Shown one piece after another: positions 47,701-57,793 of a DNA stretch of 64,000 bases (the stretch's first letter is position 1; each line of letters starts with the position of its first letter). This DNA is from Phalacrocorax aristotelis (Eukaryota > Chordata > Aves > Suliformes > Phalacrocoracidae). The stretch covers positions 7,959,223 to 8,023,222 of the forward strand of contig NC_134282.1 of the NCBI RefSeq assembly GCF_949628215.1, in the 5' to 3' direction. The notes under the pieces were generated by a model, which worked only from the letters and a program-made list of their open reading frames with translations, was not told the origin of the DNA and did not search any database. Made by a program: the position numbers and the translations under genes.

Positions 47701-50700
47701 GCTAATGTTGCTTTAGCCTCATAGACACAATACATGCAGAGTTTTTTGCACCACAGTAGTTGTCCAAACACCAAGAGACTATAAATCAGCTTAGAATTTG
47801 GCAGCAAAAGTGGCAAAACAGGATGGACAGGAAAAAAATTAAAGGAAGCGTTTGCTGTTGATGAAAAGCCTGTGGGTTTGCGCTTACATGGGTTACACCA
47901 CCAGCAGTTTATTCTGGTTTCATGCAAGATTGATAGTCTTTAGTTAAGTAATTACAAAGCTTTTTCTCATTAGATGCGGAGTCGTCAGATGGAAGAAGGT
48001 CGGGTGAGTGTGCTTTTATTTTGTTCTTTATATCTGCCTTGCAAGGTATGAGGGCAGCATGGTTAAGGGATGCACGAGGGTAATGTCATGTGGTGGCAAG
48101 AGAGTGATTTAGTGCTAGCCCAGCCATCGCCTCCCATGTCTTTTGGTACAACTATTTGCTAGAGAGCGCACCCGAGAAAGCAGGGGGTGTGGGGGGTGTG
48201 TGTGCATGCACAGTGCACGCTTGCTGCTTCTGTTTGCAAATGGAGCTCAGCACAGAGCTGTGCATGCAGGGAGATGCCAGACAGAGCTGAGACACCCTTC
48301 CTCACCCGTGTGCTGCTGGTGGCCCCAGGTCACTGCAAACCCGCTGCAGCTCGGCGACTGAAATAGCATCGCTGCGGGAAGGGAGCCAACGCGCTGGCGG
48401 GTGTTTGCCTGATGCTTTCCAGGCTGTTCGCTGCAGCAATACGTTTTCCCACAGCTGCCTTTCCCAGGAGGGTGTTGATGTCCCAGGATGACTTTGGGAC
48501 AGCCTGGCTGGAGTCCCTGCTTGCCAGGAGGGCTGTTGGTGGGACGGGGAGCAGGAGCGAGCAGCACAGCGCCCGCGCCCCTGCACACTGGCAGCCAGCC
48601 TATCCTCACACCTTGTCACAATAGCTCTGCCGCTCAGCTTCTGCAAAATCCACCCTTCGGGCTAAAAGCTTTTGCCTGATGCGTCAGCTCTGCTTGCTTT
48701 CTGTTGTGTTAGGCACTAGCGAGGAGGATTCAGGCACTTCTAAATCACTTCAGGAACAAATACACTGCAAATAGTGTGGTTACCTGCTCACTGCGAAGCG
48801 CTGTTGCCAGCTTCTGTGCCGGGTGGTTAAACTTTGTACTTGACAGGATGAGACTCATCCTGGGGACGAGTCTGTTTTTAACCCCTGTGAAAATTTCCAG
48901 TAGTTTGAGCAAGTTACAAGCTCTTGACCAATGTTGTATCATGATATTCAGCTTCATCCCCACGGTGTGCCGAAGCCTGCACATGTGGGCGTGCAAGTGT
49001 GCCTGTAGGAACTTAGTTTTGGGAATATTCTCCCTGGGTATTTTTTAATGTAAGCAAATTAAACTAGTGGGTTGTCCTTGCTGAATATGGGAGCGGAAAC
49101 CTGCTGGAGGCTGAGGTATTTATTGCAAACTTCTTTTTTGTAGATGAAGAACAAGAGAAGAAGGAATCGCTATGGCACTGCAATGAATCAGGTAGTAACA
49201 GGTCTCTTGAGGGTTGGTGTTTTTTATCTAAGTATTACTTTGCTCTTAATGAGCTGGTCTTCCTGTTTTCTCACTAGGAGTGAACTGTCTGCCACCCTGT
49301 GAGCACTGCAGAAATGAAAATGTATGTTTATTAAAAAAAAAAACCCAACAACCCAAAAAACCCCAACACTTATTTTGCATGAGATAATCTGCAAATTGTA
49401 ATTCTGCTCTCTCATCACCTTTTTAAACATGTATTTTTCTTTTATCTATTTCCATAGGACCAGAGGGAGCAAGTGACCCCCAGGAGACTTTCTAGAGAAC
49501 AACTTGTGTATGGTTTTTTAATATAATGGGCATATGTTTATATTGTTCTCATCAAGATACTTCTGTCTTCAGTTTAAGTGGGGAAAAGATGAATTTGCTG
49601 CACAAATACATTTGGAGTTATAACGGATACCCCCAAATCCTTAAAAATAAACAATTTACAGTAGCTACCTGTGCTGCCTGCAGGTTGTGGTCCAAGAAAG
49701 CTCTTAGGGCGGCTTCCTGTCTGCCTCGTCTTGCTGCGGTCTTTAACATCAGGCGCATTTTTACATGCTGCTTTTTCAGTCTGGACGCACATGAGGGGTC
49801 TTGCCCTGCTTCACAGGAATACCTGTCCTTCCCGTTTGCACTGACCTTGCATTTTTTGTTGGACACCAGCCTTGTGCTTGCTCTCTCTGGCTTGGAAGTT
49901 GTCATCAGTGTGTGATGTTGGTGGTGTCCATGTATAATATTGGTCTTGTCAGTGTACAATGTTGGCTCTGACGTCGATGGGAGCTGGGCTGAGCCCTTCG
50001 TGTAAAAGCAGCTGCCTCATTTGCAGGAAACATGCAAAACGTTCATTGCAGCTATTTTGCATGCACTGGCTGGGTCCTCCCAGCCAGTTTTTAACACTCC
50101 AGTGACGGTTTAAACATAGAGACTGGAGGAAAAAAATTGTTGTGGCTTCTGTGCTGTTCACATAAAGTGCTCTGTGCTTCTTGGGATGGGAGTTTCTCTG
50201 TTATTCCTCACAAACCGCATTGTTACGGTATTTACTAGGCAGTGGAAACTAAACTAACTGGGTCACTCTTGCCCATGGCAGGGTGCAGCTGGACGCAGAG
50301 GGTACTTACCAGTGCAGCCTCACAGGCTTGATTTTTGAAGTAACGGGCGCTGTCAAAATCACGTATTCCCTCTTATCCTGGAGCAAATATGCCCACCTCG
50401 TGGAAAAGCCGTGGATCGTGGGTGGCCCCCTCTTCGACGTGCACTGTGATTCGCCTCTCGCTCTCACCTCCATCCAGTTTCCCCACTCTCTCTGCCTCAG
50501 TGGTGAGTGCTGGCTACTGGCCCAGCGGGCGCGGGGTGCTGCCGGCTCCTCGGCACAGGAGGCGCTGAGATGGCCTCGTGTCCCCACAGATCATGGTGCT
50601 GGCATGGCCTTCAAGGTTTTGCACATCAAAGACAAGGGTGTAGACATTGAGCCCTCCGCTGACTACTCAGCCTCGCACGTGAAGTGGCTGGTGAGCTCGC

Positions 50701-53700
50701 TCTCGCCGGTGGGACCAGTCATCCAGAGCCAGGAGCCAGTGCAGTACTACGGCGTTGTCATCCTCTACAAAGTTGTCGACAAGCATCCCTCTTTATCTTT
50801 TCGGGTCTACGTGGCTACAAACAATGACTCTGTTATAAAGGTATGGCTCGTGTTGGTGATGTAGGGTGGTGTGATGTAGAAATACTGGCAGGGTGGGTTA
50901 TGGGGATGCTGTGTTGAGGATGGGGTATGGTGAAGAGATGCTGTTCTCTTGCCCCAATGTTTGCATGCAAAAATAATATATGTGTTAAAAAAAAAAATAT
51001 ATATATAAAAAATAAGACTTTCATACTGAAAAGGTCTGCTAAGTTAGGATTTGATATTTAAGGAATTATACTGGCCCACACAGTCACTCACAAGCTGCTA
51101 TAGAAAAGAAATACATCAGAAACCTGTTTTCCACCAAAATCCATGGAGCTTAGGGTTTGTATCTGAAAGAGCTTCTTGTCCTCTCGCCCATTCCCCCCTA
51201 CAATATGTAGGCAAGCACTAGGAGACGACATCAACAAATAACCTTCCTTTTATTCAGGTAGCAAACTCTTCTATCTAATTTTGCCCACGTAGCATAATAG
51301 CTGAAGAAGTCTATCTGATGTTTTTTGAGCATGGTGTTTAGTGCACAGCTTTCTGTAAAGTTTGCTGTGTGGAACAGGTCGTGGCCATTTCATAGAGCTG
51401 GGGAGAGAAGAGCCCAAGGAGCCCCATGAGCACAGGTTTTAAATGTTAATTCCTTTACTGAGGTGAATAACCTTTACATTGTGTTTTTAAATTTTAGGAT
51501 ATCTCAAAAGCTGTAAAATCTTCAAAGCCGAAAGTCATTAAAATTGACAAGCCCCCTGCATGCCAGAAATTACTACAGAAAGGAAAGAGATACAGATTAG
51601 TTTGTGAGCCAGAAGCTGAAATAACTCCAGAGGTAAGTCCTTTACACAACCTTCATTTCGTGCATTGCAGCTGGATTAGAAATGTGGTACAAAATGGCTT
51701 TTCTTGCAAAATTAAGGGCATTTTTCACATTCATTTGCCATCGCTGCAGAAAACATTTGCCTCTTACAGCCCTAAAATTTTGGGATGAAATCCTGATGCC
51801 AAAGTCAACAGCAAAACTCTGGGGAGATTACAGTTGGGCTCAGATCTGTGCCAACAGCCAAATACACCTCTTTAGTTTATGTTTGGATAAATGTTTATTT
51901 TTAACATATTTACATTGTATAGGAAATTGAATTTTTTGATGAATCTCTCCTGAAACTAAAAAATTACATTGAAGTCTATTTGGAGAAACCTGATGACATC
52001 ACCCTGCGTTTGGTTGAGCTGGAGTCTGATGCAACTGTATGGACAGCAAAACTAAGAGAGTGTGAGTCTTTGGTCTTCCCACGACTAGTTTGTTCCTGTT
52101 GAAAAGATGCAGAGGTTGGGATATAATTCAGCCCTTAGATGCACCGAAATTTCTGCTGTTAATTGTGAGGTTTGGAGCTGGAAGTGATAAAACACAAAGC
52201 TCTGGGAGGTCATGTAGTGGATGTTGCAGTAACCTGCAGAATCCCTTGTGAGCAAACAGGCAAAGGCATCAGGGCTGTGGGGTGTGCAGGAGGACGCTCC
52301 ACTTTAGTTTTAGTTCTTAGGAGTAATATGCAATCTCTGGTGCATATTATAGATGGTGTGCTGCAGCACATTGGATAAAAGGGGAAAAATCATCTCATTG
52401 TATAAAGTTGTAGCTCAGCAGCCAGAATCCACCCAACAGCTTGGTTTTGTGCCTGAGAACTGTTGGATATAGGGCATACCAATGGGAAATCCTACCTCAC
52501 CTTTTGTTTCCTCTGAAAACTGTTTACCAGGTGACTGGATACATTATGATGAGAACAAAAATGAGCAGAAGAGAAGCACAGGCGGTAAGTCATTTTGAAG
52601 ATAAGTCGGGGTTGCTTGTTCTCTGCGTACCTCGCTTGCTGTTGTAGACTGGGTGGTGTGAAAGAAGTAACATCACCTCTCACTTGCTTCTTAGGTGTCA
52701 AAAAACGGACAGCCATCAATGTTTCAAAAGAAGATGATGAGCTCTCTAGCAAAAAGCAAAAGATTGGCAATGCTGCAGGTAGACCATTTCTGTGTCGTTT
52801 AAGATAACGGATTTGTGGGGTGTTTTTGTATCCCGTGAACTGAACCTGAGCTCACTTTTTTTAAAGACTTCCACGAATGTGAGCATGAAATATAGCAGGA
52901 GAAAGTACTGCTTTTGTAGATGCAGGATTTGTACCTACATTTGTATACCTCGGTACGCTTTGCCATTCATTCGGTAAATAAACAGGGAGAAGCAGCTTAG
53001 GAAATTTGCTTTATAAGGGTCAGCTAAAATGGTATTGTCTTCTAAGTCTGGGAAATAGTGGCTCCTTTTGAAAGGCGTTTCCACTACATGTCTCGGATTT
53101 TGTGTTTGGGATACCTCCTGAGCCATAATAGGCTGATTTTTATTGAAAAAGTTCCCTCCTGTTTATTGTTGACATGTGATGTTCTGATGGTCAGAAATGC
53201 CTGGTGTCTGGGAGCTCCCGCCCAGAAACTATGCATTTACTAATAGTTACTTGGAAAAAATACAGAAGCAATAATGTTAGTTCAATAAATAATGGAAAAA
53301 AAAATCAGCAAAAGTAGCCATGTAGGTGTTTATGGGTGCATGTAGCCACCAGAGGGAGAGCTTTCATCCAAGCCTCAGTTTTATGTGTGATTGGTGACAC
53401 CAAGAAGGGAAGCAGCTCAGTCCCTGTAACCCTGCGGGCTGAGACTTCTGAGCTGATGTAATTAAAGGAAAAAGAGACATCTGGAGCAGCTGTAGGTTTC
53501 AGAAAAACTGGCATCTGAACTTGCCAGGAGGTAGCAAGTGTTTAACATGGCCTTGATGTTACACGTCTCAAAATCTCTAGGTGCTTGGTGAACTAATGTA
53601 CAGTTTGTACTGTTATTCTACTAGATGAACAGCTGCTTCTAAATGGAAAAAAAGTCCTTTATGGCAGCCAGCATGCAGTCAGATGTTGTCATCTTCATGA

Positions 53701-54970
53701 GCCAGGCTTCTTAGTCCTTCAGGTGCTTTTCTCCAGCACTTGGCCCTGACCTTGCTGGGTAGTCTGATTAATAAGATCACCTTCATCGTATGTCCCCAGC
53801 CGCGCAGAGAACTAGTAGTGTCATTTAGTGACAAGTTTAATGAGAAAAGCAGTGTTAAATCTGATTTTTGTTCTATATCTTTTCAGATGAAATAGGAAAA
53901 AAAAGCTTAACTGATAAACAGCTGATGGTGATTGCAAAGTTGTTTGGGAAAGAGTGGAAAGAAATTGCCATTGAGTGTCTTCAGGTGGAAATGAAAGACA
54001 TTGAGCAGATTCAGGCAACAGAGGAAGGAGTTAATATGCAAAAATTTCGGGTGTTAAGCAAGTGGAGAGACAGAGAGCAAGGCAATGGAACTGCAGAAGC
54101 TTTGTACAGAAGTCTCCATGATAAAGTGTCCTATAACATACTGGAAACCCTAGAAGGTATCTCCTTCCCATTATATTTATTTAATTACATCAGCATGTTT
54201 CAGATGTATTTTAAGAATTTTCATCAGAGGTTTGCTGAATACCTAGTAAAAGTTTTACTACGTAGGTCAAAATTGTCTCCCTTCTCATATTAGTAATGAC
54301 TTTCTTGTGGCATTTTTTATACTTCCCTTCAGAAACTGATATAAAATGAATAATATTTTTGCATTGACTGTGTTGAGAGTACTCCAGCATGACCTAGCTG
54401 TCACGGCCAAACCAGTCAATGTTATATACCCAAACCAATTCTTGGTTTTCTCAGAAAGTCCAAAGAAGAGATGTTTGGGTCTTTTATGTATTTTAGGAAG
54501 GGTTAATTAACACTTTCCTCTGACGGGTGACTTAGCAGTTCGGTCCTGCAGATATATGTGTATATTTATTTCCTTACTGCCCATGGGTGCTCCCACTGAT
54601 TTGGTGGGGCTCCTTTATGTTCAGTTCATCCTGCGCATACCAGAGTTGTTCAGTGGGCTGAGAACTCAACCAGCCAAGGGGAATCTTTCTTAAAGATGAA
54701 ATAGATATATAATTTTTTTTTGAAACAAGCAAAGCTTTGCTCTTTCTTAACTCTCTCTAAAAGCAGCCTGGTTTCCAGGCATGGAGAGCTGCTCGTGCTC
54801 CCTCGCTCACCTGACCCTCACAAACCTGTCTGCGCCATAGCCTTGCGCTGTTTCATAGGCTTTTAATATGTTTATTTTTCAACTTGAATATTGCGGTAAC
54901 TTGTAGAAATCAGATAATCTGTGTGTGTTTGTGCGTGTTCCTCTCCTCAGATTTCTTGGCTCAGTGCTGA
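43977..54970 (+). CDS. FIIND (ZU5-UPA) plus death domain protein, ~510 residues, 17 exons
   Basis: Exons: 43977-44005, 46515-46546, 46812-46865, 47442-47492, 47974-48003, 48713-48733, 49144-49191, 49278-49321, 49458-49507, 50282-50502, 50590-50840, 51498-51632, 51923-52061, 52531-52584, 52695-52778, 53887-54156, 54951-54970. Phases agree at every junction. Domains: residues 10-88 acidic Ser/Glu-rich; 84-99 small Cys/His cluster; ~120-231 ZU5-like half of FIIND (EKPWIVGGPLFDV); ~232-368 UPA half; 387-411 basic linker; ~420-505 death domain (GKEWKEIAIECLQVEMKDIE, VLSKWRDRE). FIIND is known from CARD8 and NLRP1, where it cleaves itself and the C-terminal CARD fragment signals to caspase-1. Here H205 and S232 are in the right places, but the effector is a FADD-like death domain. 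PIDD1, UNC5 and ankyrins also combine ZU5-UPA with death domains, but the PLFDV region resembles FIIND more. Role in cell-death or inflammatory signalling is inferred. Confidence 0.82.
44006..46514 (+). other. Intron 1 of the FIIND-DD gene
   Basis: The first 0.8 kb is a continuation of the CpG island, with a C-run/A-run at 44458-44488. The rest has no recognised element. Confidence 0.5.
46515..46546 (+). CDS. FIIND-DD exon 2
   Basis: Acceptor CCTTCCAG, donor CAAG|GTACGA. It encodes (S)GAESLSSDEQ. Small and acidic, with a casein kinase 2-like SSDE site. Confidence 0.6.
46812..46865 (+). CDS. FIIND-DD exon 3
   Basis: Acceptor TCTTGCAG, donor GCGG|GTGAGC. It encodes EVAVSGVEGEGLAEEHPA. It has phase 1 on both sides. 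Confidence 0.6.
47442..47492 (+). CDS. FIIND-DD exon 4
   Basis: Acceptor TTGTTAAG, donor TCAG|GTGAGC. It encodes GEDSSENSLSSSSEEES. It has phase 1 on both sides. Confidence 0.65.
47974..48003 (+). CDS. FIIND-DD exon 5
   Basis: Acceptor CTCATTAG, donor TCGG|GTGAGT. It encodes DAESSDGRRS. It has phase 1 on both sides. Confidence 0.6.
48713..48733 (+). CDS. FIIND-DD exon 6 (tentative, GC donor)
   Basis: Acceptor TGTGTTAG. It encodes GTSEEDS and ends TCAG like exons 4 and 7, but is followed by GCACTT instead of GT. Reading on reaches a stop (TAG) at 48773. Either a GC-AG intron is used or the exon is dead and skipped. Skipping keeps the frame and gives 503 residues. Confidence 0.4.
49144..49191 (+). 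CDS. FIIND-DD exon 7
   Basis: Acceptor TTTTTGTAG, donor TCAG|GTAGTA. It encodes DEEQEKKESLWHCNES. It has phase 1 on both sides. Confidence 0.65.
49278..49321 (+). CDS. FIIND-DD exon 8
   Basis: Acceptor CTCACTAG, donor AAT|GTATGT. It encodes GVNCLPPCEHCRNEN. With C85 and H84 of the previous exon it forms a C-x6-C-x3-C-x2-C cluster that could bind a metal. Confidence 0.65.
49458..49507 (+). CDS. FIIND-DD exon 9
   Basis: Acceptor TTCCATAG, donor TTGT|GTATGG, phase 2. It encodes DQREQVTPRRLSREQL and leads into the FIIND domain. It fits the phase of the next exon exactly. Confidence 0.65.
50282..50502 (+). CDS. FIIND-DD exon 10: first half of ZU5-like domain
   Basis: Acceptor ATGGCAG, donor AGTG|GTGAGT. 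It encodes VQLDAEGTYQCSLTGLIFEV and HLVEKPWIVGGPLFDVHC, and ends IQFPHSLCLS. This is the most FIIND-like part by eye. Confidence 0.9.
50590..50840 (+). CDS. FIIND-DD exon 11: catalytic His/Ser and start of UPA
   Basis: Acceptor CCCCACAG, donor AAAG|GTATGG. It contains KVLHIKDKG with H205 and, 27 residues on, SSLSPVG with S232. The UPA half then begins (YYGVVILYKVVDKHPSLSFR, VYVATNNDSVIK). Confidence 0.9.
51498..51632 (+). CDS. FIIND-DD exon 12: UPA
   Basis: Acceptor AATTTTAG, donor CCAGAG|GTAAGT. It is exactly 45 codons and encodes DISKAVKSSKPKVIKIDKPP and GKRYRLVCEPEAEITPE, strands of the UPA sandwich. Confidence 0.9.
51923..52061 (+). CDS. FIIND-DD exon 13: end of UPA
   Basis: Acceptor TTGTATAG, donor GAGT|GTGAGT. 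It encodes EIEFFDESLLKLKNYIEVYL and LVELESDATVWTAKLRE. The TVW pattern matches the LVW of the CARD8/NLRP1 FIIND end. Confidence 0.9.
52531..52584 (+). CDS. FIIND-DD exon 14: linker
   Basis: Acceptor GTTTACCAG, donor GGCG|GTAAGT. It encodes CDWIHYDENKNEQKRSTG, a hydrophilic linker. Confidence 0.8.
52695..52778 (+). CDS. FIIND-DD exon 15: basic linker
   Basis: Acceptor GCTTCTTAG, donor GCAG|GTAGAC. It encodes GVKKRTAINVSKEDDELSSK followed by KQKIGNAA. Two basic clusters (KKR at 389-391, KKQK at 406-409) resemble a bipartite nuclear localisation signal. Confidence 0.8.
53887..54156 (+). CDS. FIIND-DD exon 16: death domain
   Basis: Acceptor CTTTTCAG, donor GAAG|GTATCT. It encodes a complete death domain: SLTDKQLMVIAKLFGKEWKE, then EMKDIEQIQ, VLSKWRDRE and GTAEALYRSLHD. 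The two Trp residues, the spacing of six helices and the GTAEAL segment resemble the FADD death domain. Confidence 0.9.
54951..54970 (+). CDS. FIIND-DD exon 17: C-terminal six residues and stop
   Basis: Acceptor CTCCTCAG. It encodes DFLAQC then TGA at 54968-54970, completing the last death-domain helix (NILETLEDFLAQC). An alternative would be read-through of exon 16 into the intron. Confidence 0.6.
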
Positions 54971-57393
54971 GCTGGTGAAGCCGCAGCTAGGAGGAGTGCG
55001 GCGGGAGCTTCCCCAGCCAGCCGTTACACTTCTCCGGCCGCTTCCCTGGGATCTTGCTGAGATTTGGGAAGGAAGATGCAAGGCATCATCACTCAGTGGA
55101 AAGCTTAGGTAGGATCTTCACAAGGAATGTGAATGAAATTTTGTGCAGATATAAGCTCACGTAAGACTTTACAGAGACTACCACTACTCATGGATCCCAG
55201 CACTGCAGCCGGGAGTGCTGGGCATCATGGACAGGGAATCCCAACACTGCCACCCAGCTTTGTCTCATTTGAGCCAGTCCTAAAAGACATGAACACTGGA
55301 AGAAATGAGTTTACTTTGTTCAGGTATATGATCGTTACCTAGAAACGTTTTTATTTACATCAGGTAAAGACGGACAAAATTTATGCAGAAACTTTTGTCC
55401 CCTGTAAAAAAAAAATTGAACTGCTGAAATCATGAGGTATGTTGTATTTCTCACAGAAGACCAAGATCAGGGAAGAATAACCCTAAACTTGCAGATAAAT
55501 TCTTTTGCATAATCACTATATGTATACATAATTACTGTGTATACTCATGTACATTCAGTCCTTGTTAAGCTGTTCTGTTTTCTGAAAAGCTGAAGACTAG
55601 TTTCGCGGGAATACCACTGTCAACTCCAGGCAGCTTTGAATTTTCTCTGGGAATTTCTTCTTCACTCTTTTCTGTATAGCCTTGTCTAAATTTTTATGAT
55701 TTTTTTAATGTTCTATACTTTTTTAAACTTTTAGAGACTTTTTGTACTTTTTTTTTTTACTTGATTAACTTGAATACAATTAGGTGCTCAAACAAAAATG
55801 GAGGAAGCCAAAATCTCTGCAAAGGCTTTTATTCTGTTGGTAATGCATATACTACAGAGTTGTGAATGATATGAAAATAATGTTATTTGTGGAAAAGAGG
55901 GGCAACCCCATATGGGAGATTGTCATGTTTTTAAAGACATGGGATTCTTTTGAGAATGTTCCTCTGTGTATGTTTATGAAAGAAAAAGCATACTTAAAAA
56001 AAAGAAAAATCATATGTAAATAGCATAAATGTTTCCTTTTTAATCCTTTTTTTACATTTTAGCTATTGGATGAAATGTTGCAAGGTTGTGTATGTTGTGG
56101 GCCATCTTTCCAACCCTTGGTGCTCTACCGCTACATACATCCCAGGGGGTGGCCGAGTAAAAGGGCTGTGCTGGTGCCCAGGACCTTGTGGGCTTTTCTG
56201 CCAGTGGGGCTTTTAGGGGAAAAAAGCTTGTGGGAGGCAGGGAGGCTCGTGTGGGGCTCTCCATCCCCAGGCAGAGCTGCCCTTGGCTCTTATCTCTGGG
56301 AAAGCAGGGGTAAGTTGCCAGCAGGGGGACCATGAAGATACCCAATGCAAACAAAGCGCTAATAGGACCCTCTGGTGAGAAGCAGAAATCAGTAAATCTA
56401 AGCTGGAAATAAGATGGTTGGTTGTAACAGTGAGCATAACTGGATTGCGTGGCCGATGGTCAAAAGAGATAAGGTCTTCAACCCTCAGGATCTTTAAATC
56501 AAAATCAAGAACCTTTTAAAAAAAATTATATTGCGTAGTCTTCCTTTTGGCTTTGTCCAGTTCTTGCAGGCAGAAGGAAGTAAAACATTACACTTGCACG
56601 AGGTTGCTCTTCCCTCACACGTTGGTCTGAGTGGCGGGTGGTCTGTGGGAGCAGGGACCACGGCTCTGGTTCCGTTAGAAAGCTCTGGGAATGTATAAGA
56701 TTACATTTTAAGAGCTGGTGTGGTGTGCAGGTGACGTCAACGCGTGGGGAAGAGGGGAGAGGGTGAGGACAGCAACTGTCCCCTCGGCATTTGGAAGAGC
56801 AGGGGTCCCACTGGCCCCTCAGCATCAAAGGGAGCTGCTTGGGGGCTCCCCGAAGAGAGGGGAGGGCCGAGCTTGGAGAAACCAAGCAAGGGGAAGAGCG
56901 CTAAAGAGCAAGGCCCTGTTGCTGAGGAGCAGCGGAGGCAGCAGGGGAGCTGGCTGGGACATACATGGTCAAAGTCATGGCCAAGGACAGACCCGCCAAA
57001 GAGGGACACCTTCGTCTGGGCTGGCTTACCTGCCACAGGGAGGAATGGGGAGGATAATCATCCCAGCATCCCTCCTGGCCTTCAAAGCTATGCATAAATC
57101 CTTGCCTCACCAAAACAGACAATTTAGCCATTGATTTCAGAGGGGCCAGGATTGCACCACAGAAACTATGTAACTGGCTGGAAAATCACTGTAAATAAGG
57201 ATGAAATAGAGTGGGTTGCTTTGAGTGTTCACTCTGAGAAAAAAATCCACAAGAAACACAGCTAATGTAAGTAAAAAGACAGAAAGAGGATTTTAAAATA
57301 TGATACCAGTGCTGAATGTTACTATGGTATACTATGCCAGCAATATTTAAAGTATTTCAAAAGTATTAATGCTATAGGTCAAGGAAGGAAAAA
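54971..57393. other. FIIND-DD 3'UTR and convergent intergenic space
   Basis: The 3'UTR of the plus-strand gene must start here, but I see no standard AATAAA on the plus strand before the AT-rich end of IL12A. AT-rich stretches with A- and T-runs lie at 55400-56060. From 56.1 to 57.1 kb the DNA is GC-richer with chance open frames on both strands. Confidence 0.45.
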
Positions 57394-57425
57394 AACCCAC
57401 ACCACTTTTTAATGCAAACTTTAGT

Positions 57426-57523
57426 TTTATTAGGCAATAAATAGAATAAATAAGGAATATAATCATAAATAAGTTGATTATTATAAATATGTTTCAATTT
57501 CTGAAAATTACAGCTGAATAAAT
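57426..57523 (-). promoter_or_regulatory. IL12A: IL12A 3'UTR: AU-rich elements and poly(A) signal
   Basis: Read on the minus strand, five ATTTA pentamers (57523-57519, 57488-57484, 57470-57466, 57451-57447, 57442-57438) lie in 86 nt. Two sit in TTATTTATT nonamers. They are followed by AATAAA at 57431-57426 and a GT-rich stretch just downstream. This is the usual arrangement for an unstable cytokine mRNA. Confidence 0.75.
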
Positions 57524-57793
57524 AAGACAAATCACAGTTGAGTGTTTGGTGGTTTGAGAACATTTTGGTACTACGATGTAGCTTATTTTCTAGAAATCCA
57601 GAAGTTTACCATGATGGCTTATAAGGCACTGACAACAGCTTGCTAAAACATGATATATAAGAAATTCTGTGAAATTTTATGTGCTTGGTTCCTAGAAAGC
57701 CCCCAGCCACCTTGCAGGATATTGACCCTACTATTTTTTCTCCAAAACTTCCTTAAGTCAAATTTATACCCAACGTGCTGGAGGGCTGGGCGC

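Noticed and set aside
48734-48776. Continuation of FIIND-DD exon 6 to a TAG as an alternative C-terminus
   Set aside because: It would end the protein before the FIIND domain, with no poly(A) signal nearby. A GC donor or exon skipping explains the structure better.
50503-50589. Reading straight through from exon 10 to exon 11 without splicing
   Set aside because: The 87-nt gap is open in frame, but it has perfect GTGAGT and CCCCACAG signals. Removing it gives the continuous FIIND sequence, while keeping it adds a Ser/Ala/Arg-rich insert inside a beta-sandwich.
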